Source of the DNA: a virus
DNA length: 64,000 nucleotides
Reading direction: 5' to 3' (one strand)
IMG/VR virus record: IMGVR_UViG_3300045012_000181
Location: 1 to 64,000 of that record
The notes under the pieces are model-generated. The model was not told where the DNA came from. It worked only from the letters and a program-made list of their open reading frames with translations, and did not search any database. A program made the translations under genes and the position numbers. Positions 1 to 7,404 of the stretch are shown piece after piece. Within the stretch, counting starts at the first letter, position 1; every line of letters starts with the position of its first letter.

Positions 1-726
1 TTCCTCCTGTGTTAGACCGTCTTGGAGCATCTTGGCGATGGCCCTATCGGTGCCATCCAGGCTTTTTAACCACTCGTCAAATAACAGGCGCTTCTCCGCG
101 GTGAGCTCCTTAGAGGCCCCCAGGGTATTTTCATCCAACTCCACGTGTCTGAAGTGGCCCTTGGAGGTTTTCCATAATCTGAGGGCATCCTGAACATTGG
201 TGCGCACGATTATTGTTACGAAGGTCTTAAAATTGGTGCGTGTACTGTCGAAGTCCTTGAGGCGTTGCCAGATTTCTAAGAGGCTCTCGGAGATGGCATC
301 TTCAATATTTGAGAAGGTGAAGTCATCCGGAGCATTCCGGCGCACCAGGGCTTGGGCGAAGCGCTTCAGGGCCTCGTAGAAATCATCCTCATGAAGACTG
401 CCGGCCTTATAGCGCTCATAGGCCTCGTCTACACCCAAGGTCTTTCGGCGGCGGACTTCGAGCATGTGGGCCTTTCGAGAGAGCATTTCCGAGGCGACAT
501 CCTCTTGGAGCTCCCCGGCATCCACGGCCCGGTCCAAGGCGTATTCCAACTCATTTATGCAGCTTCGGAAGCGTTCAGAGGGGCTGTGCTGAGAGGCCCA
601 TTCCTCCTGAGAAAAATTCACTTGGCCATATTCCAGGAATCGGATACCGATACAGTGCGGTTTGTCAAACAAGACGGTGCCTTTACCCCATTGGGGGTGT
701 ATTACGGTGGAGCCTGAGGGGAGCAT
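1..726 (-). CDS. Sigma-70-like RNA polymerase sigma factor, 3' end cut off by window
   Basis: Reading leftwards from ATG at 726, with AAAGGA seven bases upstream, 242 residues are visible and the frame runs off the window edge. Residues about 4-40 (GSTVIHPQWGKGTVLF) resemble the Tudor-like RNA-polymerase-binding module at the C-terminus of PcrA/UvrD. Residues about 120-190 contain ISESLLEIWQRLKDF and FKTFVTIIVRTNVQDALR, which match sigma region 2. From about 213 (EKRLLFDEWLKSLDGTDRAI) a region 4 helix-turn-helix begins and is truncated. The likely role is redirecting host RNA polymerase to phage promoters. It is the last gene visible in the long minus-strand region. Sigma identity is fairly sure; the Tudor-like assignment is inference. 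Confidence 0.75.
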   Translation of the reverse strand, partial: MLPSGSTVIHPQWGKGTVLFDKPHCIGIRFLEYGQVNFSQEEWASQHSPSERFRSCINELEYALDRAVDAGELQEDVASEMLSRKAHMLEVRRRKTLGVDEAYERYKAGSLHEDDFYEALKRFAQALVRRNAPDDFTFSNIEDAISESLLEIWQRLKDFDSTRTNFKTFVTIIVRTNVQDALRLWKTSKGHFRHVELDENTLGASKELTAEKRLLFDEWLKSLDGTDRAIAKMLQDGLTQEE

Positions 727-883
727 GCGGGTCCTTTAGGTGGGATGTCTCAGAGGTGGGATTGCGGTAGTAACTGAGGTTGCGAATTTTCTCTAGCGGA
801 ATAAAACCGGCCTTGCGCAGGCAGATATGACCCCGCCTGTCACAGGGCTTCCAGTGGTCATCGAATTTGTAACCGGAACGCAT
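683..883 (-). CDS. Small hypothetical protein (66 aa)
   Basis: ATG at 883 overlaps the stop of the upstream gene in a TAATG junction, which decides this start over a longer in-frame option. The product contains a C-x7-C pair (CDRRGHIC) and is basic. Its 3' end overlaps the sigma-factor start by 44 bases, which is long for this genome, so either this end or the sigma start may be misjudged. Function is not recognised. Confidence 0.5.
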   Translation of the reverse strand: MRSGYKFDDHWKPCDRRGHICLRKAGFIPLEKIRNLSYYRNPTSETSHLKDPHAPLRLHRNTPPMG

Positions 884-1089
884 TATAACGAAGATGTGCG
901 CCCCGGTGGGGAAGTGCGTGTGTAGGTGCATGGAATTGGCGCCTCCGTAAGCCTCCCGCCACAGATACTACAGGTTCCGGCGTCGCCGCCTAGGGCCTCA
1001 AATATGTATTGGTCATACCACTGGTGCTGTATGCGGCAAAGCAAGTTGCGAGCGGCCAGTTTTAGGAGGGGGTCTTCAACCAAGGTCAT
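883..1089 (-). CDS. Small zinc-finger-like protein (68 aa)
   Basis: The product has a CSICGG knuckle at about residues 41-46 and a basic tail, suggesting a small metal-binding protein. It overlaps both neighbours slightly, as is typical here. It is one of many short CxxC proteins in the minus-strand region; the exact function is unknown. Confidence 0.55.
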   Translation of the reverse strand: MTLVEDPLLKLAARNLLCRIQHQWYDQYIFEALGGDAGTCSICGGRLTEAPIPCTYTRTSPPGRTSSL

Positions 1090-1282
1090 CTCCGCAATTT
1101 AGGCAGTGCATGTCCGGTTCCCATCCACCAGGGTTATAGAACACCACACCCCCCGGGTGGCCTTTGGATCGGCACTTAATGACACGGAGACGCCAAAAAG
1201 GCTCGTCGTTGTATCGAACGCCTTTCATGGGCCCTAGCAGGTAGCGCCACCAGTCGCGTGTTAGCCAGTAAGGTAGGTACAT
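1076..1282 (-). CDS. Small zinc-ribbon-like phage protein (68 aa)
   Basis: The protein ends in HPGGVVFYNPGGWEPDMHC followed by LNCGDDLG, a pattern I recognise from short conserved proteins of many phages. The distal CxxC and an upstream Cys/His could bind zinc. It overlaps the next gene by 14 bases. The role is unknown; the family is common in phage early regions. Confidence 0.65.
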   Translation of the reverse strand: MYLPYWLTRDWWRYLLGPMKGVRYNDEPFWRLRVIKCRSKGHPGGVVFYNPGGWEPDMHCLNCGDDLG

Positions 1283-1283
1283 T

Positions 1284-1466
1284 TCAGTCGGCGTAGGCGT
1301 CTTCTAAAACGGCTTGGTAGCACTTTTTGCAAACGCGGGCGTTCTCGTACATGTAGCCGCCCATTTCGGGTCCGCGGGGGTCGGGCACGGTGCGGTATAC
1401 CCTGTATTTCGCCGGATGTTTCTTACAGAATTCGCAGCGAGGTTTTCTCTTCACTTGTTGAACCAA
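1284..1466 (-). CDS. Small Cys4 zinc-finger protein (60 aa)
   Basis: Two CxxC knuckles (CEFCKKHPAKY near residue 11 and CKKCYQ near residue 46) separated by about 30 residues predict a treble-clef or ribbon zinc finger. It overlaps the upstream gene start by 16 bases. Function is not recognised. Confidence 0.65.
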   Translation of the reverse strand: MVQQVKRKPRCEFCKKHPAKYRVYRTVPDPRGPEMGGYMYENARVCKKCYQAVLEDAYAD

Positions 1467-1669
1467 TGCACATAACCATAGCCGTTATTCAGCACATGGC
1501 CGGCCAGGGCCTCGGAGGGCTTTGCGGGGGCCTCGTGGTCGTAGTGCGTGGGCGTGCCATAATATCCGGAACCGTCATCGTCGACGAAATAGCCCTTGCG
1601 TACGGCCTCCACGAATTCCTTCACGGGCATGAGCTCCGTTATGCTGGCGTTGAAGGGATGTAGTTTCAT
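1451..1669 (-). CDS. Hypothetical protein (72 aa)
   Basis: A short acidic protein with an aromatic, glycine-rich centre (DDDGSGYYGTPTHYD). It starts at an ATG overlapping the stop of the gene upstream (ATGA) and ends inside the following gene. No family is recognised. Confidence 0.6.
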   Translation of the reverse strand: MKLHPFNASITELMPVKEFVEAVRKGYFVDDDGSGYYGTPTHYDHEAPAKPSEALAGHVLNNGYGYVHWFNK

Positions 1670-1935
1670 AGATTGGGGTAACTCGGGCGCAGGTGGCGTT
1701 CCAGTCCTCGGCGAAACAACTCCCGGCGAATCTGCTGCTGTCCCCTCTGAGAGCGCGTTCGGGAGAGCATTCGGGCAATGTTTATAAGGTGCTTGTCCGA
1801 GAGCTCCTGGAGGGGCGTAAGGGAACCGTCCTTGGAGCGCCAGGCATTGGCCGTGCAGAGGAAGCCCTCTCGGGGCCTTCGGGGCTTGGACCTACTGGAG
1901 CGGTGCCACCAGGTTTCGAGTTCTTGGGTGTCCAT
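1666..1935 (-). CDS. Hypothetical phage protein (89 aa)
   Basis: A basic protein with a central motif (LQELSDKHLINIARMLSR) of the kind seen in short conserved phage proteins; the predicted structure is helical. It is the first gene downstream of the inverted-repeat intergenic region at 1936-2115. Function unknown. Confidence 0.65.
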   Translation of the reverse strand: MDTQELETWWHRSSRSKPRRPREGFLCTANAWRSKDGSLTPLQELSDKHLINIARMLSRTRSQRGQQQIRRELFRRGLERHLRPSYPNL

Positions 1936-1959
1936 TGTGTATTAGCTGTGTAAAGGGCC

Positions 1960-2098
1960 TACTAGCCGACACTTTAAGGCGAGCTATTTCCAAACGCGCA
2001 GCGGCTCGCACCAGGTTGAGAGGTCGGAAAACTCAGAGCCTGGATTTCTTCACTGGGTCTGGCCTCTTATTGGCTCGCCAAAAGAGTGTCGGCTAGTA
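1960..2098. repeat. Inverted repeat in an intergenic region (arms about 25 bp, spacer about 88 bp)
   Basis: The left arm (1960-1984) read on the minus strand is GCTCGCCTTAAAGTGTCGG plus CTAGTA. The right arm (2073-2098) on the plus strand is GCTCGCCAAAAGAGTGTCGG plus CTAGTA. The arms match at about 22 of 26 positions and could pair into a long stem. The whole gap 1936-2115 lacks a credible gene. The same core, GCTCGC-5to7nt-GTGTCGG, recurs three times near 50 kb. It could be a transcriptional operator, a processing signal or a recombination site. Confidence 0.75.
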
Positions 2099-2115
2099 AG
2101 ATTGAAAAATTGTTG

Positions 2116-2394
2116 TTAAACAACCTGCCCCATCGAGCGCGGCTCCTGATTTTTGAAGCTACAAAGCCTTATGAGCTCCTGGCGCTTGACCTTCAGACCC
2201 AGCCAGCAGGCCCTGTGCATCCACTTGTGCTCGAAGCCCGTGTACTTGGCCCAACCATATTCCCACTTGTCCATGTCCGGGAGCCAGTAGACGGCCTCCC
2301 GAAGTTGTTGGAAGGACATGGGCTCCTGACAGGCCTCACAAAGCGCGACGTTGTAGTCTACGGCTGGATATCGGCGTCGGTGGCGTTTAGACAT
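2116..2394 (-). CDS. Hypothetical protein with CxxC motif (92 aa)
   Basis: Starts MSKRHRRRYP and carries CEACQEPMSF at about residue 19 with a later HRACW, a possible C2HC zinc site. It is basic overall. Its start overlaps the DHH phosphoesterase stop by eight bases. Function unknown. Confidence 0.6.
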   Translation of the reverse strand: MSKRHRRRYPAVDYNVALCEACQEPMSFQQLREAVYWLPDMDKWEYGWAKYTGFEHKWMHRACWLGLKVKRQELIRLCSFKNQEPRSMGQVV

Positions 2395-3364
2395 TGGTTC
2401 TCCCTAGGATTTCATCAAGGGTCTTGCGGGCCTCTGGCAGAGGCAGCTGAAATCCCGCGGCATTGCGATGTCCACCTCCGTTGAAGGCCTTGGCTATCTC
2501 GGAGACATCCATGTTACCGTTCCCACGCAGTGAGAACTGCACAACACCATCCCCGCGTTCAAACCATGTCAGGCTGACGCCGTGGGCTTTGGCCAGTTCG
2601 TTACCAACCTCAGAACAGTTCAAATAGGGGACGTTGAGAACGGCTGTATTGAAACTACGCAGCACGCCCACCCGGGCGTGCTTCACGGCCTCCCGCACAT
2701 AGTGTTCTACGTGCGATAGAGCGCCAACACCCAGCTGTATAGCTCGGGCCTGATCGAAGCCCTGTTGGTCCAGCGTGTCCCAGGCCTCCTTGGTGTGCGG
2801 GAGGGTCATGAGGTAGGCGTTGATTTCCCGGGAGTGCGAAAGTTTCCAGTTCCACAAATCCCGGTCCTCTACATAGTTTACGTACCACGGGCGTTCTTGG
2901 AACTTCTCACCATAAGGTCCCATGGAGTCCTTGCCAAACAGAAAGTCCCAGGCCAATCCGGCCCCACTGCGAGCCATGTCAAAAGTGGCATAAGGAGCGC
3001 CCTCCAAAACCGTCTGCGCGGTCCTGTGATGATCCAGAATTCGAAAAGACTTGGCCAGATTCGCCATCCTATCATTCTGCTCGCGAGTACGCCACGAGAA
3101 GTCCACCACCAGAACATTGCGGCCTTCTACGGCTTCATAGGGAGGTTCCAGGCCGTGGTCCCGAGCCAGTAACTGCGCATTGGGATATCTCTTGGCGGCC
3201 ACGAAGGCCGCACACCAGCCATCGGGACAGGCATTGTGGTAGATAATCAAGCCCACTTGAGGCTCTTTTCCTACCAAAGGGTCGCACTTAGGACAAGTGC
3301 CTTCGCCCTCGCGTCTAAACTTGCCCACGCCGGCACCGCAATGCTCACAAAATTCGCTCACCAA
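2387..3364 (-). CDS. DHH/DHHA1-family phosphoesterase with N-terminal zinc ribbon
   Basis: At 325 aa this matches the DHH superfamily that hydrolyses oligoribonucleotides or signalling nucleotides (NrnA type). Residues 6-27 hold two CxxC pairs (zinc ribbon). Then come the DHH-domain motifs: NACPDGWCAAF near 44, VVDFSW near 90 and DHHRTAQ near 111, which coordinate two metal ions. The C-terminal DHHA1 motif GGGHRNAAG is near 297. The zinc ribbon is unusual for a stand-alone NrnA-like enzyme. A role in nucleotide recycling, or in removing cyclic-nucleotide defence signals, is inference. Confidence 0.85.
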   Translation of the reverse strand: MVSEFCEHCGAGVGKFRREGEGTCPKCDPLVGKEPQVGLIIYHNACPDGWCAAFVAAKRYPNAQLLARDHGLEPPYEAVEGRNVLVVDFSWRTREQNDRMANLAKSFRILDHHRTAQTVLEGAPYATFDMARSGAGLAWDFLFGKDSMGPYGEKFQERPWYVNYVEDRDLWNWKLSHSREINAYLMTLPHTKEAWDTLDQQGFDQARAIQLGVGALSHVEHYVREAVKHARVGVLRSFNTAVLNVPYLNCSEVGNELAKAHGVSLTWFERGDGVVQFSLRGNGNMDVSEIAKAFNGGGHRNAAGFQLPLPEARKTLDEILGRTNV

Positions 3365-3585
3365 GCCTCCATATCCCAGTCCTCGTCTGTAGCTGGCGCC
3401 AAAGTCCAGTCCTTACCCCGGATGCTGCTAAGAAGCAGAATTTCACACATAGGCCCCTGGGGCGTCTGGATATCAGCCAAGGGTGAGATGGCCGACCAAG
3501 CAGATGGCCCACCGGGTACGGCGCCCATTTTCAACAAGACCTCCTTGCCCCGTCGGACCTCCAGATACAGTTCAATAGGTTGCAT
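3358..3585 (-). CDS. Hypothetical protein (75 aa)
   Basis: The start at 3585 (MQPIELYLEV) fits a short overlap with the preceding stop better than the longer in-frame option. The product is beta-rich and acidic at its end. Its stop overlaps the DHH gene start. Not recognised. Confidence 0.5.
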   Translation of the reverse strand: MQPIELYLEVRRGKEVLLKMGAVPGGPSAWSAISPLADIQTPQGPMCEILLLSSIRGKDWTLAPATDEDWDMEAW

Positions 3586-3760
3586 CGAAGGTGCCCTCGC
3601 TCTCGCTGTCCCACTTCCACAGTTCCAGCTGTTGGATGTAGTCAAATCCTACATCAAAGCCGTCCTTCATGAGCTCTTCGTAGACCGCCGTCCACTTGTG
3701 TTGAGCGGCCTGTTGTAGCAGTTGTTCGTAGGCCTGTTCTTGGGTGAGTTCCTGCATCAT
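3572..3760 (-). CDS. Hypothetical protein (62 aa)
   Basis: A helical, Gln-rich N-terminus (QEQAYEQLLQQAAQH) is followed by an acidic aromatic tail. Preceded by a strong GGAGG ribosome binding site that overlaps the end of the previous small gene. Function unknown. Confidence 0.6.
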   Translation of the reverse strand: MMQELTQEQAYEQLLQQAAQHKWTAVYEELMKDGFDVGFDYIQQLELWKWDSESEGTFDATY

Positions 3761-3761
3761 G

Positions 3762-3860
3762 CTATCCTCCTAGTGCCGCAATCAGCCACATAATAGACAT
3801 GTCCACAATGTCGTCCTCATCGGGTGCTTCTAAAGGGCTGGATTCCGTGGGCGCGTCCAC
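3762..3860 (-). CDS. Very small acidic protein (32 aa)
   Basis: GTG at 3860 lies right after the metallophosphoesterase stop, with GGGAG six bases upstream. It encodes VDAPTESSPLEAPDEDDI followed by a hydrophobic helix. A longer open frame upstream is only the shadow of the phosphoesterase gene. Function unknown. Confidence 0.5.
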   Translation of the reverse strand: MDAPTESSPLEAPDEDDIVDMSIMWLIAALGG

Positions 3861-3861
3861 T

Positions 3862-4432
3862 TCAGTCTCCCAGGCCCGTGGCCAAATACTTCTTAGGATG
3901 GTCCACGAACTTATCAAACTCGACAGGGTAATAGCCCGTGTACTCGATGGCCAACAGGCGCTGCCACTCATGGCGAAGTTTGATGGGTGGCAAAGATGAG
4001 CGTTCTTCAAGTTTATTGCCGTCAACATCTCGAATGTGAAAGCCGTGCCAGATGTTATGTAGATGCCCGTGGATATTGAGCTTGCAGCCGTCGGCCAGAC
4101 TCGTTGAGGGCTCGTGCGTGAGCCAGCAATTGCGGAACTTCATGCCATCACAAGCGAAATCGAATCCGGCCGTCATCCACCTATCGCAGGACCATTGCCT
4201 GTCGTGGTTGCCGCGCACAAGGGCCTTGCGCCCCGGCAGGCTCTTGAGGATGTCCTCGATATCGTGCTTCTTGTGCAGGATGACATCACCAAGGTGGATT
4301 ACGAGGTCTTCGGGCTTGACGGTGGCCTTCCAATTGGCGAGAATGCGTTCCGTAAAATCAGCCGGGCGATCACAATACGTCGCAATATTGGCGTGATTAA
4401 AGATGCGTGTCAGTTATGAGATAAACCTGCAC
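3862..4432 (-). CDS. Calcineurin-like metallophosphoesterase read through an apparent +1 frameshift
   Basis: From GTG at 4432 (AAAGGAG upstream) the first frame reads VQVYLITDTHL and then stops at TAA (4397-4399). The +1 frame continues at once as NHANIATYCDRP and carries the rest of the fold: LVIHLGDVI, RGNHDRQW and NIHGHLHN. The family motif is normally one string (DTHFxHxNI), so the two frames join exactly at CTT TAA T. That is the same architecture as the bacterial prfB +1 site (CTT TGA C). Either translation shifts here or a single base is in error. The product would be about 190 aa, a metal-dependent phosphodiesterase or phosphatase. Confidence 0.75.
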
Positions 4433-4441
4433 GGAACTCCT

Positions 4442-5746
4442 TTAGGTATCAAGATATTGTTCGGCGGCTTTATACTTCCGTAGGCTCTCTGGGGTTCGCC
4501 CAATCACGTGCAAGTCGAAAAAGTCACAGCGCTCCCAGCCCCTCTTGCAGGCATTCATGTTGGCGGGCCACCAGTTTTGTTTCCGGTGCTCTTCTATACG
4601 GTCGGCCACATAATTCACGTTTCGAATGGCCTCGGCTAGCGCATCCGGTGTGCTGCTAATATCATCGATGCGATAGAAGATAGTGGGGCGTCGGGCCTTA
4701 GGGCTCTGTCGACTAACCACGTCGACCGTAAGGCGGGACACACGCTGTTCCGGGTACAGCGCGCCAAGTGCGTACAGATAAATTTTCGCTTGAGTGCGTC
4801 CGGACCAATCCTCGCGAGTGTTGTAGCCCTGTCGGGACTCCGTTTTGGTGTCAAACGGCCCGATAGTCCCATCAGGGTATCGAACCACTGCGTCAAGCTT
4901 AACGACGAGTTCGTGTTGGGTGAAGGTTGTTCCGCATTGCTGGCAGGTTCGTTGGTCGGTGCCCAAGTCGGGTCGAGATTCTCCCTGACCAGCGCATTGT
5001 GGGCAAGGCCGCCGTAGGGGTATGGCATGTGTGCGCTCGGATTCGAGGTATTCGAGGTCTTTGACCCAATGGGCCTCGTAGGCCGCGAGTGTGGATTGCG
5101 CTTCGGCTTCGAGGCTTTCGTCGGCGGATTCGGGTCCGGGCTGGAAATATCCTTCGGGAAGTTGAACCCTCCGAGATCCCAGTTCTCCGCTTGGAGGAGC
5201 TTGACTTGTTCCGGATGTAGGACTATCTTGGGCACTGCTGGCGGAGGGGGCATGGGCGTCCATTTCACGTTGTAGGTGGGCCATTCCGGCGGCGTCTCCG
5301 TGTCGTAGCTGAACTTCATGACTTGGCCCAACTCCCCCGGATGGGGATTCGCTGGCTTGGGCGGGCTGGGTGGGTGTAGGGTCCTCCAACCGGCCTTGTA
5401 AGAGCTCCAGCCCTGTTCGGTGTGGCGCTTTAGCTCCTCCCGGGTCAACTCCACTTTGTCTCCCGGTAGATGTGGTTGAGGGTCCAAGGGGGCGTAATCC
5501 CAGTCGTACCAGTCGGCGCTCGTGGAGGAGCTGGTGGAATCGGGTGCCGAAGTCGATGCCTTCGGACTCTCGGACGAGTCGGATACCGCGGGGGGCGTTG
5601 TTGAGGATTGGGAGGGTTTGGGCTCCGGCTCCATCCACCCCCATTTGGATAAGTTGTACCAGGTCATCGTTCGGGGCCTCGTATCGCTCAAAGTAAAGTT
5701 GCCCACACTTCATGTAGGCAGTAAACATGCTATTGTCGATACGCAC
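4442..5746 (-). CDS. PD-(D/E)XK nuclease of the Cas4/RecB type, with a middle section that reads better in another frame
   Basis: The 434-aa frame has the Cas4/RecB landmarks: FGTRFHQLLHE near residue 67, VVKLDAVVRYPDGT then FDTKTES (the D...DxK pair) near 295, and an RTQAKIYLYAL motif after it. There is a Cys near 14 and a C-x7-C near the C-terminus that might hold an Fe-S cluster. A zinc ribbon (CPQC...CQQC) is inserted before the catalytic strand. Residues about 80-195 are Ser/Pro/Gly/Gln-rich and unlike a fold, while the +1 frame over about 5165-5530 gives VELTREELKRHTEQGW and similar protein-like text. Two compensating frameshifts are likely. Role: 5'-3' exonuclease or recombination. Confidence 0.75.
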   Translation of the reverse strand: MRIDNSMFTAYMKCGQLYFERYEAPNDDLVQLIQMGVDGAGAQTLPILNNAPRGIRLVRESEGIDFGTRFHQLLHERRLVRLGLRPLGPSTTSTGRQSGVDPGGAKAPHRTGLELLQGRLEDPTPTQPAQASESPSGGVGPSHEVQLRHGDAAGMAHLQREMDAHAPSASSAQDSPTSGTSQAPPSGELGSRRVQLPEGYFQPGPESADESLEAEAQSTLAAYEAHWVKDLEYLESERTHAIPLRRPCPQCAGQGESRPDLGTDQRTCQQCGTTFTQHELVVKLDAVVRYPDGTIGPFDTKTESRQGYNTREDWSGRTQAKIYLYALGALYPEQRVSRLTVDVVSRQSPKARRPTIFYRIDDISSTPDALAEAIRNVNYVADRIEEHRKQNWWPANMNACKRGWERCDFFDLHVIGRTPESLRKYKAAEQYLDT

Positions 5747-6137
5747 GTTTTAACCTCTTCATTTCTAGGACGAGGCGTGCGCGTTGCTGCAATTCCCTTG
5801 AGGTTAGTTTGGTATTCTTTTTGTGTACGCCCTTCCTAAATTGGAAAGCCAAAAGGACTTGGGGCTTCTTTATAACGCAATGCGGAAGTACTGCTCTCAA
5901 AAATAGCTCGGCCGTCTTGTTGGTGACAGTCCAGACAAACACACGACTATCGGGCTTGAAATGTACACTACCGCGAAAGCGGTATTTGAACATTTTAAGA
6001 ACGCCCTCATGTTGATTAGCAACGGAGACAGACAGAGTGTACTCGCGATTGCGACCGTTTCTAAAGTTTCTAGAATGCAGGCTTACACAACCTTCTCCAT
6101 CGAACAAACCGGCCAAGTAACGGATATCCGGCTTCAC
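5730..6137 (-). CDS. LAGLIDADG homing endonuclease, single motif
   Basis: GTG at 6137 overlaps the stop of the preceding gene (GTGA), giving about 135 aa. YLAGLFDGEGCVSL is the LAGLIDADG-type helix with the catalytic acidic residue. TLSVSVANQHEGVL and VIKKPQVLLAFQF follow, as in the family. One motif per chain implies a homodimer. It is freestanding rather than inside an obvious intron, and sits in front of the Cas4-like gene. A mobile gene; target site unknown. Confidence 0.85.
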   Translation of the reverse strand: MKPDIRYLAGLFDGEGCVSLHSRNFRNGRNREYTLSVSVANQHEGVLKMFKYRFRGSVHFKPDSRVFVWTVTNKTAELFLRAVLPHCVIKKPQVLLAFQFRKGVHKKNTKLTSRELQQRARLVLEMKRLKRAYRQ

Positions 6138-6415
6138 GGTATCACCTGCACTTTGGTGACGCACCCACGGGGCAGGATTAGCAAATCCATCAAGCCCAGT
6201 GTGCTATCCAGCGGGCCCATGGGGCTAATGGTGTGCGCCAGTGTGAGCGCCTCCGGTCCAACTCCAACCAACACGCCATAAGAGATTTGCAAGCGCGGTG
6301 AGCTATCCACGCCTTCGCCCTCGTGTAGCCAGTGCCAGCCCTTTAGCGAAGTGGTATCAAGCCATTCCACACGGACTGCGGTATTCAAAGCAGGCAACTT
6401 CACAGAGGATTTCAA
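6134..6415 (-). CDS. Hypothetical protein (93 aa)
   Basis: A beta-rich protein containing VRVEWLDTTSLKGWHWL, a pattern seen in short phage proteins. Its stop overlaps the homing endonuclease start. No enzymatic motif is visible. Confidence 0.6.
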   Translation of the reverse strand: MKSSVKLPALNTAVRVEWLDTTSLKGWHWLHEGEGVDSSPRLQISYGVLVGVGPEALTLAHTISPMGPLDSTLGLMDLLILPRGCVTKVQVIP

Positions 6416-6451
6416 TACGGGGCTCCAGTACTGCGGGGATTTTTAGCGAGG

Positions 6452-6477
6452 AAAAGGCAGACTTTGCCCGGTCTGCC
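6452..6477 (-). terminator. Rho-independent terminator
   Basis: On the minus strand GGCAGAC pairs with GTCTGCC (seven base pairs, eight-base loop) and is followed by TTTTCC. It lies just downstream of the 6519-7400 gene. The same stem plus the flanking AGCGGG recurs at 50804-50828. Confidence 0.7.
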
Positions 6478-6518
6478 AGCGGGAAGGAAGGTGAGGCCGA
6501 TGCAACTACAACTACACT

Positions 6519-7400
6519 CTAGGAAAGTACGCCCTTGCTGAAATCGGGCATCCAGTCCTTGAAAATATTCAAGTCGAAATTGTGCGGACACTTTTGCACG
6601 TCGGTGAGCAGTTTGCGCACCGTGCCCCGAGCCTCAAAATTGTGACCCAGTTTGTAGTCCTCGGCGCTGTAGAAACGCTTCCAGCCGTTGGGGAAGGGCG
6701 TCCCACGGGGCAACCAGCCCACGGTCAGATAGCTCTTTCGCTCGCCGGCGTCGTGCGCCTTAATGGCCGCCAGGCCAGCCCGACCATCTACACCGCAATT
6801 GTTGAGCCCAACGGAATCAGCGGGTGAGCCAATGTTCTTGGGCCCCGAAGGGCCTTGGACCTTCCACCAGACATGTTCGTAGTGCTCGTGGCGGTCGGGT
6901 ATTCCGGGATGGCAACGTTCCTTGCTCGTCGCGGCCTTATAGCCCGGATGTAATTGGCAGCTATCCTCCAGCAACTGAAAGCCCCGGCTCTTCAAGAGGC
7001 AGGCATTCTGGTACTGCGAGAAATAGGTGGGCGTGGTGCTCAGGATGACGCAATCCTTCAAATCCGCCAAGGTGGCATCCAAGGCACGTTCCTGAAAGGC
7101 CTGCGAGCGCACCAGACTTCGGGGCCATTGCGCCTTGGCGTAGCCCCGCGCCTTGAGCTGATGGACTTGCTGGCGGGCCCAAATCTCGCCGAAGCCCACA
7201 AAATATCCCAGATACCAGACGCCCTCGCAGAGCTTGCTGACATTCTGTCTCTGGTCCACGTAGGATATATAGAGTCCTTCCAACTCGTCCACGGTGGGCT
7301 CCTGGGATTCTGGTGGTGTCGGTACAGCCGGAACGGCCTTGGTGGTATTATATGCGATACCGCCGAGATTGAAATATCCCGTACTGACGTTCAGACGCAT
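6519..7400 (-). CDS. Hypothetical protein (293 aa)
   Basis: No known fold is recognised. It contains a Pro/Glu linker near residues 25-40, then mixed alpha/beta sequence with PTYFSQYQNACLLKSRGFQL and a basic centre. It ends KCPHNFDLNIF plus DWMPDFSKG. The next gene (7405-8241) is similar in size, tryptophan-rich and also ends in KCPH, so the two may be distant paralogues. Spacing of four bases suggests co-translation. Confidence 0.65.
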   Translation of the reverse strand: MRLNVSTGYFNLGGIAYNTTKAVPAVPTPPESQEPTVDELEGLYISYVDQRQNVSKLCEGVWYLGYFVGFGEIWARQQVHQLKARGYAKAQWPRSLVRSQAFQERALDATLADLKDCVILSTTPTYFSQYQNACLLKSRGFQLLEDSCQLHPGYKAATSKERCHPGIPDRHEHYEHVWWKVQGPSGPKNIGSPADSVGLNNCGVDGRAGLAAIKAHDAGERKSYLTVGWLPRGTPFPNGWKRFYSAEDYKLGHNFEARGTVRKLLTDVQKCPHNFDLNIFKDWMPDFSKGVLS

Positions 7401-7404
7401 GCTC

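Noticed and set aside
4636-5706. Separate 356-aa gene overlapping the Cas4-like nuclease
   Set aside because: Only its middle third looks like protein; its ends look like shadow frame. Frameshifts in one gene are simpler.
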